Assembly: GCA_031379665.1 (NCBI GenBank)
Contig: JANNFI010000074.1
Span: 14,165 to 78,164 of the forward strand
DNA: 64,000 bases
Direction: 5' to 3'
DNA from: SZUA-254 sp031379665
Lineage (GTDB): Bacteria > Bacteroidota > Ignavibacteria > UBA10030 > SZUA-254
Positions 17,650 to 26,825 of this stretch are shown piece by piece. How positions within the stretch are numbered: position 1 is the stretch's first letter; each line of letters starts with the position of its first letter. The position numbers and the translations under genes are program-made. The notes beneath the pieces are model-generated. The model was not told the DNA's origin, ran no database searches, and worked only from the letters and a program-made list of their open reading frames with translations.

Positions 17650-17680
17650 AAAAAACCCCCGGGGGATGACCCCGGGGGTT
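17650..17680 (-). terminator. rho-independent terminator of the DUF4397 gene pair
   Basis: Read on the minus strand: AACCCCCGGGG, a 5-base loop, CCCCGGGGGTT and then TTTTTA. It is a perfect 11-bp stem, 27 bases after the stop codon at 17707. Confidence 0.85.
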
Positions 17681-17706
17681 TAGGTTGAATTGATTGTACC
17701 GGGAGT

Positions 17707-18747
17707 TTACTTCATCAGCGTCATTTTCCGATTCTCGCTGTAGTCGCCAGCCCGGATACTGTAGAGATATACTCCGCTCGGTAGCATGCTGCCATCGAAG
17801 GTCAGCGAATATACACCGGGGGTCCTGTTGCCTTCAACCAGCGTCATGACTTCACTACCGGTAAGGTCGTACAGTTTGACGGTGACCTGGCCTGCATTTG
17901 GAACCGAGTAGGTGATTTTCGTCTCCGGGTTGAACGGGTTCGGATAGTTCTGTGACAGCGAGTACCCTTCCGGCAGGACGTTCTCCTCACGGACGTCCGT
18001 GACGACGCCGAATGCGACCACGGTGCCGTTGGGGAGCGCCGCGAAGAGGCCGAAGGCCTCGCCGTTGTTGTTGTTGGCCGGCGCGAGGAACCCGCTGGCG
18101 AAGACGACGGCGGCCCCTCCGGTGAGGGAGGAGAGATCGGCGCCGAAGGAGGCGACGATGGTGGCGTTGTCGTTGCCCGGGGTGACATCCAGGGTATAGG
18201 AGGCGGCCGGGACAGCGATGTAGCCGGTGATATCGCCGTAGGCGGCGTCATCGACGAGTGTGGCGACCCCGCGGGCGATGACATCGACGGTGGGAGCGTC
18301 GGTGGCGCCGTGGAGGGCGAAGAACTCGACCTTGGTGGAATCTGCAGCCAGTTCACGCGCCCCCGCCTTGATGAAGAGGGTAAAGGCGGTGGAGCGGGCG
18401 TCCGGGTTGGGATCGAACGAACCCGGAGCAAGGACCCCGTTGGCGACGGCGACATAGGTCTCGCCGGCGGTGAGGGTCAGGTCGAAGTTGGCGATGGTGT
18501 CGGCGGCCGAAGTGCTGGTCGCCGGCGCGATGCCGACCATGATGGGGGCATTGGCCGGGGCGTCGATGTACGGTGTCGCCTGGCGGAACATGAAGTTGTC
18601 GAGCAAGAGCGATCCGTCGAGGTAGACGTCGACGCTGTCGGCAGCCGGATCGGCCGCGTTGTGGATCACCTGCAGCCGGGCGGTCTGGCCCGTGGCCAGG
18701 CCCGCCGTCATCAGCAGGATTGCGAAGAGCGCGATGAGCTTATTCAT
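17707..18747 (-). CDS. secreted DUF4397 protein with T9SS sorting domain
   Basis: 346 residues: signal peptide (about 1-20), one DUF4397 module starting RLQVIHNAADPAADSVDVYLDG and ending near GLFAALPNGTVV, then a type IX sorting domain (SQNYPNPFNP, VKLYDLTGSEVMTL, SGVYLYSI). DUF4397 is a beta-sandwich domain of unknown function found in secreted proteins. The gene lies 24 bases behind a longer paralog with two such modules, and both share the leader pattern AGGA-N-ATTCCAC before the ATG. It is probably co-transcribed from the promoter at 20616-20644 and stopped by the terminator at 17650-17680. Confidence 0.85.
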   Translation of the reverse strand: MNKLIALFAILLMTAGLATGQTARLQVIHNAADPAADSVDVYLDGSLLLDNFMFRQATPYIDAPANAPIMVGIAPATSTSAADTIANFDLTLTAGETYVAVANGVLAPGSFDPNPDARSTAFTLFIKAGARELAADSTKVEFFALHGATDAPTVDVIARGVATLVDDAAYGDITGYIAVPAASYTLDVTPGNDNATIVASFGADLSSLTGGAAVVFASGFLAPANNNNGEAFGLFAALPNGTVVAFGVVTDVREENVLPEGYSLSQNYPNPFNPETKITYSVPNAGQVTVKLYDLTGSEVMTLVEGNRTPGVYSLTFDGSMLPSGVYLYSIRAGDYSENRKMTLMK

Positions 18748-20500
18748 TGTGGAATTCCTTTTCTATTTGATTTATTTTAGGAGCGTGAACTTCTTGGTAA
18801 TCACCGTGCCGCCCGCCTGCAGCTTGTATAGGTAGACGCCGGAGGTCAACGATTCTGCATTGAAAGTCATATTGTACGAACCCGCTTCCTTCGTCTCGTC
18901 GACGAGCGTCGCCACTTCCTGACCGATGAGGTTATACACCTTCAGAGACACGAAGCCTGCCTCGGGGAGCGTGAAGGCGATCGTCGTCGTCGGGTTGAAG
19001 GGGTTCGGGTAGTTCTGTCCGAGCGCGACGTCACGAGGCAGCGTTTCGGTTACGCCGAAATACTCTTCGGCTTCAGTCGAGAGGGACGGAACAGCGGACG
19101 CCTGCGATGAACTCAGCGCCGGGAGTTCAACCACGGTGCCATTCGGTAGAGCCGCGAAGAGGCCGAACGCCGGGCCGTCCTGGTTGGCCGCCGGTGAGAA
19201 AAACCCTGAGGCGAAGACGAGCGCGGAGCCGCCCCTGAGGCCGCGCAGGTCGGCGAGGTATTGAGCTACCACCGCCGAGCTGTTGCCCGGGGTAAGTTGG
19301 AGGACGTACACCCATGCCGGAAAGCTCTTATAGTGGGCAAACTCGCCGTAGGTCACGTCGTTGAAGAGCGGGATGAACGGCAGGCCGCGGAGTTTCACGT
19401 CGACGGTGGGCGCATCCGTGGAACCGTGGAGGACCGCGATGTCGACAAGCCAGGAATACCTGCTTTTTTCCCTGGCGTCATCGGTCGCGAAGAGCTGGAA
19501 CCCGATCGGCTGCGCGTCGGGGTTCGCAGTGAACACGGTCGGGTCGAGGACGCCGTTCGCCACAGCGATGTACTTCTTACCGGCGGTGAAGACGATCTGA
19601 ATGTTCTTAAGGGTGTCTGCGGCGGAAGTACTGCCCGGGCCAGCGATGCCGATGTTCACGGTGACCCCGGCCGGGACGTCCACGAAGGGCGTCGCCTTCC
19701 GGAATTCGAAGTTGTCGAGGAGCTTGGCGCCGTCCACGTACACATCCACAGATGCGGCGGCGGGGTCGGCGGCGTTATGAATGACCTGGAGCCGCGCGGT
19801 CGAGAGCGACGGCAGGGGAACGACCGTGCCGTTCGGCAGCGCCGCGAAAAGCCCGAAGGCCGGACCATTCTGGTTCGCGGACTGGTCGAGGAAACCGGAA
19901 GCGAAAACCACGGCAGCTCCGCCACGCAGACCGGAGAGGTCCGCCGCGAAGGAGGCGACGACGGTTTGTCCGCCGTTCACCGTCACGTCGACAACGTATT
20001 TCCCGGGGAGAAGGGACTTGTATGACGTGAACTGACCGTAGCCGAGGCCTTCCGAAAGGCTGGTGGTATACCTGCCTCGGATGCGGAGGCCCACGGTGGG
20101 CGCGTCGGTAGAGCCGTGGAAAGCCCTGAGATCGACGAACCACGACCAGCGAGCCGACTCACGGGCGCGGTCGGCGGCGAAGAGCGTAAATGCGATCGGC
20201 AGTCCGTCAGGATTGGGCGCGAAACCGGAGCCGACGACGCCGTTGGCGATCGCCGTGTACTTCTTGCCGGCCTCGAGCGTGACGGTAAAATTCTTGAGCG
20301 TATCGTTTGCGGACGAGCTCGATCCCGGGGCGACGCCGATGTTTAGCGGAACGCCGGAGGGGACGTCAACGAACGGCGTGGCCGCGCGGAACGCAAAGTT
20401 GTCGAGCAGCAGCGATCCGTTCACATAGACGTCGACGGACGCGGCTGCCGGGTCGGCGGCGTTATGTATGACCTGGAGACGGGCAGGTTGACTAAAAGAA
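18020..20500 (-). repeat. three copies of a DUF4397 coding module
   Basis: The segments near 20395-20490, 19710-19800 and 18595-18685 code for the same opening (VIHNAADPAA-SVDVY), and those near 19815-19870, 19135-19190 and 18015-18070 for the same closing (AALPNGTVV). Spacing between successive copies is about 670 bp within the double-module gene and about 1.1 kb across the gene boundary, where a sorting domain and signal peptide intervene. Confidence 0.7.
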
Positions 20501-20550
20501 AGTGCGCTCGATAGCGCCATTAGCAGGGTCATGAGAACAAGGCGAAACAT
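18772..20550 (-). CDS. secreted protein with two DUF4397 modules and T9SS sorting domain
   Basis: 592 residues: signal peptide (about 1-21), module 1 (22-250) and module 2 (253-480), each opening with ARLQVIHNAADPAAASVDVY and closing with FGLFAALPNGTVV, a Ser-rich linker, and a C-terminal type IX sorting domain (GQNYPNPFNP, LKVYNLIGQEVATL, SGVYLYKL). The modules are similar enough in DNA to indicate a recent internal duplication, and the neighbouring 346-residue protein holds a third copy. It should be surface-exposed or released; ligand unknown. The ATG is preceded by AAGGAGATTCCACC, and a near-consensus promoter lies 66 bases further upstream. Confidence 0.87.
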   Translation of the reverse strand: MFRLVLMTLLMALSSALSFSQPARLQVIHNAADPAAASVDVYVNGSLLLDNFAFRAATPFVDVPSGVPLNIGVAPGSSSSANDTLKNFTVTLEAGKKYTAIANGVVGSGFAPNPDGLPIAFTLFAADRARESARWSWFVDLRAFHGSTDAPTVGLRIRGRYTTSLSEGLGYGQFTSYKSLLPGKYVVDVTVNGGQTVVASFAADLSGLRGGAAVVFASGFLDQSANQNGPAFGLFAALPNGTVVPLPSLSTARLQVIHNAADPAAASVDVYVDGAKLLDNFEFRKATPFVDVPAGVTVNIGIAGPGSTSAADTLKNIQIVFTAGKKYIAVANGVLDPTVFTANPDAQPIGFQLFATDDAREKSRYSWLVDIAVLHGSTDAPTVDVKLRGLPFIPLFNDVTYGEFAHYKSFPAWVYVLQLTPGNSSAVVAQYLADLRGLRGGSALVFASGFFSPAANQDGPAFGLFAALPNGTVVELPALSSSQASAVPSLSTEAEEYFGVTETLPRDVALGQNYPNPFNPTTTIAFTLPEAGFVSLKVYNLIGQEVATLVDETKEAGSYNMTFNAESLTSGVYLYKLQAGGTVITKKFTLLK

Positions 20551-20615
20551 GGTGGAATCTCCTTAATTGAGTCTAAATATGATGATTAGTGCTATATATT
20601 TGTTATGTACGTTTT

Positions 20616-20644
20616 AATATAACATACCATCATCAGATTGTCAA
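20616..20644 (-). promoter_or_regulatory. strong sigma70-type promoter of the DUF4397 genes
   Basis: Minus strand TTGACA (20639-20644), 17-bp spacer, TATATT (20616-20621), in an AT-rich stretch (20570-20700). This is the best promoter match in the window. On the plus strand of the same gap, a TTGACA at 20746-20751 has only a weak -10 (TTACAT at 20768). The element AGTTTACA occurs twice, 42 bp apart (20723 and 20765). Nothing else was seen in the 402-base gap. Confidence 0.8.
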
Positions 20645-20952
20645 GTATATTTTTTTAAAATACCTATAACTCAGCCAAAATAGAGAGAATTCGATGAAAA
20701 TATGGGTTTAGGCAGTCCCCCTAGTTTACACCCAAAAGTCGTCCCTTGACATCAGATACCGAAAAGTTTACATTTTTCGGGCGGTCGAATGAACCCAGAC
20801 AACCGGGTGACCGGAATGCATTGAGCAATGAGTGATCCCATGTCAGACGACCAGGAACTGCTTGTGCCGCATCTCAAAATCGGGGTAGCACTCCCGGCGT
20901 TCGAGCCGTGGGATCAGCCATGTGGCTGCCGACTGGACCGGAGGTCAATGCG

Positions 20953-21870
20953 ATGCGGGTAGCGCCCCGTCTGATGATTCCGCTCCTTTGCCTCTTTCTG
21001 GCGTCCTGCCAGGTTCCGACTCCGAGGGACGCGTCCGAACCTCCGCCCGTCGACATCGACGATTTCCCCATCGCCTACACCCTCGGAAGGTTCGACGAAC
21101 GGTTCGGCATCACGCGGGAGGAATTCCTCCGCGTCGTGGAGGAGGCTAAGATGGTGTGGGAAAAACCGGCGGGCCGGCCCCTGTTCCGGTTCGAAGCGGA
21201 CGCCGCCTTCAAGGTGAACCTCATCTTCGACGAACGCCAGGAGCGGACGATCGAGGCGAGGGAAATGAAAGCGGGCATCGATTCGCGCGGACAGTCGTAC
21301 GACGCGCTCATCTGGCAACACACGAGACAGTCGGAGCGGCACGCTGAATCAGAACGGCGGTACGAAGCCGCCGCCGCGGAGTTGCAGAACCGCCTCGACG
21401 CGCATAACGCCACCGTCGCCTATTGGAACGAAAGGGGCGGGGCGCCGGCGGAGGAGTTCGAACGGATGAACGCAGCGCAGCGGGAGCTACTCGCCGGGCA
21501 GGAATCGCTGGATCGCCTGGGCTCGGACGTGAACGACGATGTTGCCGCAATGAACGACTTGGTGGGGCAGATCAACGAGCTCGCATCGGCCAATAACCTG
21601 GAGGTGACCTACTTCAACGGCAAGTTCGTGGAGTCGAGGGAGTTCGAGCAGGGCGTTTACACGGGACGGGACATCACGATCTACCAGTACTCCGAGGTCG
21701 CCGACCTCCGGGTGGCCCTTGTGCACGAGTTCGGCCACGCGCTCGGTTTCGGCCACGTCTCCGACCCCGCGGCGGTGATGCATTACAAGATGGGAGGGCA
21801 GGACCTGACGAAGGCGCTTCTGGCCACGGCGGACCTCGATCTCCTGAAAAAACGGTTTTCGCAGGAATAG
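20953..21870 (+). CDS. matrixin-like zinc metalloprotease lipoprotein
   Basis: 305 residues. A short signal with lipobox (LFLASC, Cys19) is followed by a long charged, alanine-rich helical region that looks like a coiled coil (around RHAESERRYEAAAAELQNRL), and then a C-terminal metzincin site HEFGHALGFGH with a downstream Met (AAVMHYKMG). The zinc motif fits family M10A/matrixin. With a lipid anchor and a coiled coil, it is probably a periplasmic or surface protease held away from the membrane. The ATG at 20953 has GGAGG 8 bases upstream and is clearly better than the start at 20908. Confidence 0.82.
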   Translation: MRVAPRLMIPLLCLFLASCQVPTPRDASEPPPVDIDDFPIAYTLGRFDERFGITREEFLRVVEEAKMVWEKPAGRPLFRFEADAAFKVNLIFDERQERTIEAREMKAGIDSRGQSYDALIWQHTRQSERHAESERRYEAAAAELQNRLDAHNATVAYWNERGGAPAEEFERMNAAQRELLAGQESLDRLGSDVNDDVAAMNDLVGQINELASANNLEVTYFNGKFVESREFEQGVYTGRDITIYQYSEVADLRVALVHEFGHALGFGHVSDPAAVMHYKMGGQDLTKALLATADLDLLKKRFSQE

Positions 21871-21962
21871 GCCGGGTCGAAGGTTTCATCGGGGGGGATG
21901 TCTTTGCTGGAGGATGTCGTGCCCGATGGAAGTCGAAGACGCCCCGCCCGTGCCTGAGCTCG

Positions 21963-23231
21963 TCAGGCGAACATACCCGCAACATATCCCGACGCCCAAG
22001 CCCACTGGAAGTTGTACCCCCCCAGGTGCCCGGTCACATCCACCACTTCCCCGATATAATAGAGCCCCGGCGCCTGTCTCGACTCCATCGTCTTCGACGA
22101 CAGTTCACCGGTATCGACACCGCCGCAGGTAACTTCCGCTTTTGAGAATCCTTCCGTGCCTGCCGGAACCACACTCCAGAAGTGAAGCCCGGTCGCGATC
22201 CGCGTCAGCTCGTCATTCGAAAACCGCGCCATCGGTCGCGAGGGAGCGTACCGCCCGCACCAGGCCGACGCGAACCGCTTCGGAAGGATTTCGGAGAGGA
22301 CGGTAGTAAGCTCTGTGCGTTCCCCGTGACGGCCGGAAAGAAGTGTGTGCAGGTCCGCGTCGGGTGAGAGATCGATCGTGAGGGGTATCCCGGGATGCCA
22401 GTACGAAGAAGCCTGAAGAATCGCGGGTCCGCTCAGGCCCCGGTGTGTGAAGAGGATGTTTTCCCTGAAGGAGGCCGGCCCGCAGGAAACCGTCGCGTCG
22501 ATCGAGACCCCGCTGAGGCCGGAGGCGAACGCGAGGTCTTCCCCCCCGAGCGTGAGGGGGACAAGGCCGGGCCGGGGGTCATTGACCCTGATCCCGAACT
22601 GCTTGGCGATGCGATAACCGAGGTCCGAAGCGCCGAGCTTCGGGATGGAAAGCCCCCCGGTCGCCACCACGAGGGAGTCGGCGACATAATCACCGTCGCT
22701 GGTCGAGACGCGAAACCGTCCATCCCCGTCGCCGGGGGCCCCGCCGGTGATCCGGGAACCTCCGACATCTCCAACGACGCCGCTCACCCCGGTGACATCG
22801 CACCCTGTCACAATCCGTATGCCCGCCACCGCGCACTCTTTCTCGAACAGGCCAGTTATCTCCCGCGAGCTCCGGTCGCAGAAGAGCTGGCCCAGCTTTT
22901 TTTCGTGGTACGCGATGCCGTGCTTCTCGACCATCGCGATGAAATCGTCGGGGGTGAAACGGGCGAGCGCGGATTTCGCGAAGTGGGGATTGCCGCTGAG
23001 AAAATGTTCGGCTTGTGTGACGGTATTGGTGAAATTGCACCGCCCGCCGCCCGAGATCAGTATCTTCTCGCCGATCCTCTCATTGCGTTCGAGGAGGGTC
23101 ACCCGCCTGCCCCGTCCCGCCGCGACGACGGCGCACATCAATCCTGCCGCGCCGCCACCCAGGATGAGTACGTCCGTGTGATTCAGGTCCCCGCCGATCG
23201 GTTTGTCGCGGACCATCTCCCCACGACTCAT
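21963..23231 (-). CDS. NAD(P)/FAD-dependent oxidoreductase, HI0933/BaiN-like
   Basis: About 422 residues. The N-terminal dinucleotide fold LILGGGAAGLMCAVVAAGRG is followed by ERNERIGEKILISGGGRCNFTN, the signature of the HI0933/YhiN family. The C-terminus has GEVVDVTGHLGGYNFQWAWASGYVAG, also typical. Members bind FAD; a few reduce bile-acid enones, and most have no known substrate. The ATG at 23231 overlaps the stop of the DUF2339 gene (ATGA), which fixes this start against the longer open frame to 23516. It is translationally coupled to that membrane protein, for no reason I can see. Confidence 0.88.
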   Translation of the reverse strand: MSRGEMVRDKPIGGDLNHTDVLILGGGAAGLMCAVVAAGRGRRVTLLERNERIGEKILISGGGRCNFTNTVTQAEHFLSGNPHFAKSALARFTPDDFIAMVEKHGIAYHEKKLGQLFCDRSSREITGLFEKECAVAGIRIVTGCDVTGVSGVVGDVGGSRITGGAPGDGDGRFRVSTSDGDYVADSLVVATGGLSIPKLGASDLGYRIAKQFGIRVNDPRPGLVPLTLGGEDLAFASGLSGVSIDATVSCGPASFRENILFTHRGLSGPAILQASSYWHPGIPLTIDLSPDADLHTLLSGRHGERTELTTVLSEILPKRFASAWCGRYAPSRPMARFSNDELTRIATGLHFWSVVPAGTEGFSKAEVTCGGVDTGELSSKTMESRQAPGLYYIGEVVDVTGHLGGYNFQWAWASGYVAGMFA

Positions 23232-25672
23232 CTCCCCGCGGGGGGCGGCTGGTCTCCCGGGAGGCTTCCGCCCCCGGCGACGGCCTGCTCCCCGAGCAGG
23301 AGGTGCTTGTACCGTTGGTACGCGTACGAGGCTGCGAGCAGGATCAATCCGAGGCCGATGAAGGAGAAGATCCTGTAGAGCGTCTCGAGGAACGATAGGT
23401 CGTAGACGAAGATTTTCAGGATCGTCAGGCCGAACAGTCCGATCGAGAAGAACCGGAGGCCCTTCGAGGACTTCCAGATCCCCACCGTGAGCAGGACGCC
23501 TGAATAGAGGAGCCATACCCCGGACAAGGCCAGCTGCTGGAGGTTCAGGAGCTGCGTGACCCTGCCTGAATCCCGTGCGTCCGACCCGGCCGCCCAGATG
23601 TCCTGCAGCAATTTTCCAAAGTAGTCCCTCGTCTCGCCGGTGATCAATGAGAAGACCATCAGCCCCATCCCCAGGCCGAGGTAACCGCGGATATCACCGA
23701 GCCACTCCCTGGCGTTCGCGTGAGAGGAGATCAGCCTCGAATGGATCACCATCGCGAGGAGGACGAGCAGGGAGGCCGCGACCCGGACGTTCCAGAGCGG
23801 GACGAACATTTCGATCGGAACGAACGCGATGCCCCTGAGCGCGACGAGCGCCGCGGCCAGCAGGAGGGCGGAGAGGCCGGGGACCAGAAGCGTGTCCTCC
23901 CTGAAATTCAGCCCGAACCAGACGAACGGGATGGAAAACAACGTCCAGGAGGAGGCGATCGCCATCAGGCGCCTGAAGATGAGGCTGTGCTCGCCCCCGG
24001 CCGGTTCGATGCTCTGCCGGAACGAAAAAAAGTCGTTCACCGTGATCGTCACGCAGACGAAGAGGACGACTCCGGCGGCCGATTCGAGCCAGTTCGCCAC
24101 GAGCGCGGCCGACCGGTCGGACAATTTCCGGTACGGTCGGGAAGCCGCTGCGAGCGCCAGACAATAGACCAGGCACGCGAGGTTTCTCGCGTTGAGAACG
24201 GGATGGACGTCCCCCGGATATTCAAAGAAGAACGCGCCGGGGGTATCGGAATATTTCAGCGCCGCACCGAAGAGGAAGATCAATCCCGCACCCATCAGGT
24301 AGGGAAAATTCCACCGTTTGCCGCACCAGACGAGGATCGCCGCCTCGACGGACCAGAGCATCACGGTGTCGTAACCGGCATACTGCACCGCCGTGGCGAT
24401 GCCGACCAGCCCCGCGACACTCAGGAGGTTTCGTGAACGGCTCGCTTCGGTGTCGGGGCCCCGTCCGCGCATCAGAAAGTCGGTCCCGAAATAGAGCACG
24501 GCCACCAGCAGTGTGGCGGGCGCCGTCCAGGCGTGGTGATTCTCCTCGAGGATCCTGTACAGGATCAGGTAGAAGATGGCGAGGTTTAGCGTCGGGATGA
24601 AGTGGCGAAGCTCCTTGGGGATGCTCGACGGACGAAGGTTTCGGACGATGTCGGCCGTGTGGAACAATAACCAAAAGAGTCCGATGAACGGAAGGGACAC
24701 GGGGAGCATCTCCGGTCCGAAGTACTCTTTGTGCCAGAGCATGTAGATGGTCCAGGTCGCAAGCATCGAGAGCGGTTCGAGGACGACCCAGCTCCGCTTC
24801 CTGAAGGTGACGGCCAGGATTGCGCCGTCGAGGAGGGCGACGTAACCGAAGAGCCCCGTCTCGTTCGCTACGCCGGTGCTCAGCATAAACGGCGTAAGGA
24901 ACCCTCCCGCCCAGCCGAGCAGGCCGACGGCGAGGGAGTCGTACGAGACGCCGTGCCAGAAGGTCACGAGCGTCACAAGCGACATCAGGACGAAGGCGAG
25001 CCATTGGGGGACGAGGGCGTAGTAGTTGAATGAGGCGTAGACCGACAGGTAGAGGATGGCGATGCCGCTGCCCACGAGCCCCTGCGCAAAGATCGCCATC
25101 CCGCGCTCGCGCGTGCGGCGCGCGACGGCGAGGCAGGCGAGGCCCGCCCCGGCGCCGATCAGGACCCGCATGGTCTCGGATATCAGGTTGTTGTCGAACG
25201 CGTACTTGAGGAAAAACCCGACGCCCAGGATGAGGGCGAACGCGCCGATGCGGTTGAGGAGTTTGCCGCCGATGAACGCCTCCCACTCCGCGCGGCTCTT
25301 CGACGGTTTATGCGGTGGCGGCGCCCACGGGGTGAGGGGAGGCGGGAGAGGCGCGACTTCCGGGGTGGGCGACGCCGGAGCCGGGGAGGATATCACCGTC
25401 GGTGCAGGGTGTGGCACGACCAGCGTTGCGGCGGGTTGTGGATCCGGGGTCGTTTTCGGCCCCGCGGCCGGTTCGGTCGATGCCGGTGCGGTACCGCCGC
25501 CCCGGCCGGAGAGTAGCCGCTCGAGCCGTTCGATCCGGGATGCCATCCCGGGGATCATATTGATTTCGCGAAGGTAGAGGTTGAGCCGAGCGTTGATGTC
25601 AGACACCTTCGAGTGCAGGGTCGAAACCAATACGACGAGTACGATGAGAGCGCAGAGGAGCAGGATGATCAT
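23228..25672 (-). CDS. DUF2339 family polytopic membrane protein
   Basis: 814 residues. It has one N-terminal helix (MIILLLCALIVLVVLVSTL), a short coiled coil (VSDINARLNLYLREIN), a Pro/Ala-rich linker (80-125) and then more than twenty hydrophobic segments starting with WEAFIGGKLLNRIGAFALILGVGFFLKYAFDN, a conserved DUF2339 segment. Function of the family is unknown; it is an inner-membrane protein. GGGAGG lies 5 bases before the ATG. It is the first gene of a pair with the flavoprotein. The 156-base gap upstream shows no clear promoter. Confidence 0.88.
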   Translation of the reverse strand: MIILLLCALIVLVVLVSTLHSKVSDINARLNLYLREINMIPGMASRIERLERLLSGRGGGTAPASTEPAAGPKTTPDPQPAATLVVPHPAPTVISSPAPASPTPEVAPLPPPLTPWAPPPHKPSKSRAEWEAFIGGKLLNRIGAFALILGVGFFLKYAFDNNLISETMRVLIGAGAGLACLAVARRTRERGMAIFAQGLVGSGIAILYLSVYASFNYYALVPQWLAFVLMSLVTLVTFWHGVSYDSLAVGLLGWAGGFLTPFMLSTGVANETGLFGYVALLDGAILAVTFRKRSWVVLEPLSMLATWTIYMLWHKEYFGPEMLPVSLPFIGLFWLLFHTADIVRNLRPSSIPKELRHFIPTLNLAIFYLILYRILEENHHAWTAPATLLVAVLYFGTDFLMRGRGPDTEASRSRNLLSVAGLVGIATAVQYAGYDTVMLWSVEAAILVWCGKRWNFPYLMGAGLIFLFGAALKYSDTPGAFFFEYPGDVHPVLNARNLACLVYCLALAAASRPYRKLSDRSAALVANWLESAAGVVLFVCVTITVNDFFSFRQSIEPAGGEHSLIFRRLMAIASSWTLFSIPFVWFGLNFREDTLLVPGLSALLLAAALVALRGIAFVPIEMFVPLWNVRVAASLLVLLAMVIHSRLISSHANAREWLGDIRGYLGLGMGLMVFSLITGETRDYFGKLLQDIWAAGSDARDSGRVTQLLNLQQLALSGVWLLYSGVLLTVGIWKSSKGLRFFSIGLFGLTILKIFVYDLSFLETLYRIFSFIGLGLILLAASYAYQRYKHLLLGEQAVAGGGSLPGDQPPPAGR

Positions 25673-25828
25673 TTCGCCTCCCGGCGACTATGAGGTGGTG
25701 ACGTACCGATTTTTCTGACGGATGCTGCACTATTCATTCAATGCCTTTTCCGGTAAGGAGGTGCTTCGATTGCGATGGAATATCAGTCATCAGGTCCGAT
25801 GAGTGAGTGTGTCAGGTGATCGGTCCCG

Positions 25829-26719
25829 TCAGTCCAGCCTCATCGTGTAAATCCCGATAGTATTCTTGGCGCCGTTGATCTGTCTGTTGAATACGATCTT
25901 TTTCCCGTCGGAGGAGACATTCGCCCGCCCGTCATCGAACTGGGCCGGTGGGTTGGTCAATTTTATCAGTGATTTTTTCTCGATGTCGTACAGGAACAGT
26001 TTATAGCTGTTCGCCTCGATCGCCGAGAAGACCACCTGTTTCCCGCCGGGCATCCAGCAGGGCCATCCATCGGTGGTCGGCGTGTTGGTGAGGTTCCTCT
26101 CGGAACTGTCCTTCAGGTCCATCAGGAAGAGATCGTCCAGGCCGAAGCGGTTGTTCTTCAGATACACCATCCTGTCCATCGCCGGCGACAGCCTCGCGCA
26201 GGTCTCGTCATCGGAACTCTTCGTCAGGCGCTGCACCGAACCGCCTTCCGTGTTCATCCGGTAGACCTCGAAAGCCGTCGTATCGTCCCTCGTAGAATTG
26301 AACAGGATCCCGGCCCCGTCCGGCGTCCAGTAAGGATGGATGTCCCGCCCCTTTTCAAACGTCAACTGCCTGACGTTCTTCCCGTCGGTGTCGACGATGA
26401 AAATCTCCTCGTTGCCACTCCGGTCGGACACGAACGCGATCTTCGCATTGTCGGGCGACCAGTCCGGGAAGTTGTTGTTGGAGGAATCGCTCGTCACCTG
26501 GACGATGTCGCTTCCATCCTCATCCATCACGAACAGCTGCCAGCGTCCCGCGACGTTCGACTGGAACAGTATCCGCTTGCCGTCGGCCGACCAGTGGGGG
26601 TAGGCGCATTCGACGTCGCGTTGTTCAAGGATCCGGACGGGCTGATTCCCCGGGGCCTGGAACGGATGGGCGCCGGATGTGAGGACCAGGATGAGCAGTA
26701 CTATCAGGATGTGTTTCAT
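25829..26719 (-). CDS. TolB-like WD40/PD40 beta-propeller protein
   Basis: 296 residues: signal peptide (MKHILIVLLILVLTSGAHP), then five to six PD40 repeats of the form PHWSADGKRILFQSN, PDWSPDNAKIAFVSDRSGNEEIF and PYWTPDGAGILFNSTR. Such repeats form the propeller of TolB and of many secreted proteins in this phylum. No Tol-Pal genes are adjacent and there is no T9SS tail, so a periplasmic role is likely, with unknown partner. The ATG at 26719 has GGAGAGAGA upstream and opens the signal peptide; the longer open frame to 26860 is not used. Confidence 0.83.
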   Translation of the reverse strand: MKHILIVLLILVLTSGAHPFQAPGNQPVRILEQRDVECAYPHWSADGKRILFQSNVAGRWQLFVMDEDGSDIVQVTSDSSNNNFPDWSPDNAKIAFVSDRSGNEEIFIVDTDGKNVRQLTFEKGRDIHPYWTPDGAGILFNSTRDDTTAFEVYRMNTEGGSVQRLTKSSDDETCARLSPAMDRMVYLKNNRFGLDDLFLMDLKDSSERNLTNTPTTDGWPCWMPGGKQVVFSAIEANSYKLFLYDIEKKSLIKLTNPPAQFDDGRANVSSDGKKIVFNRQINGAKNTIGIYTMRLD

Positions 26720-26825
26720 TCTCTCTCCATCGTCATTGGACAACAGCCGGCAATCCGGCGATCGTGGTGGATTATCTTCCGATCCGCGAGCATTCGGACG
26801 AAACGTTCGATGTTGTCGCGACGCG

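Noticed and set aside
20828..20962. 44-codon frame MSDPMSDDQELLV upstream of and overlapping the matrixin gene
   Set aside because: No good ribosome binding site and a composition unlike coding sequence in its second half; the matrixin start has its own perfect site.
23232..23516. N-terminal extension of the BaiN-like flavoprotein
   Set aside because: It overlaps the end of the DUF2339 gene and is Arg/Pro-rich; the FAD-binding fold begins shortly after the ATG at 23231.
25761..25820. Short frame after AAGGAGGTG near 25758
   Set aside because: The ATG lies about 14 bases from the site and the frame has only 14 codons.
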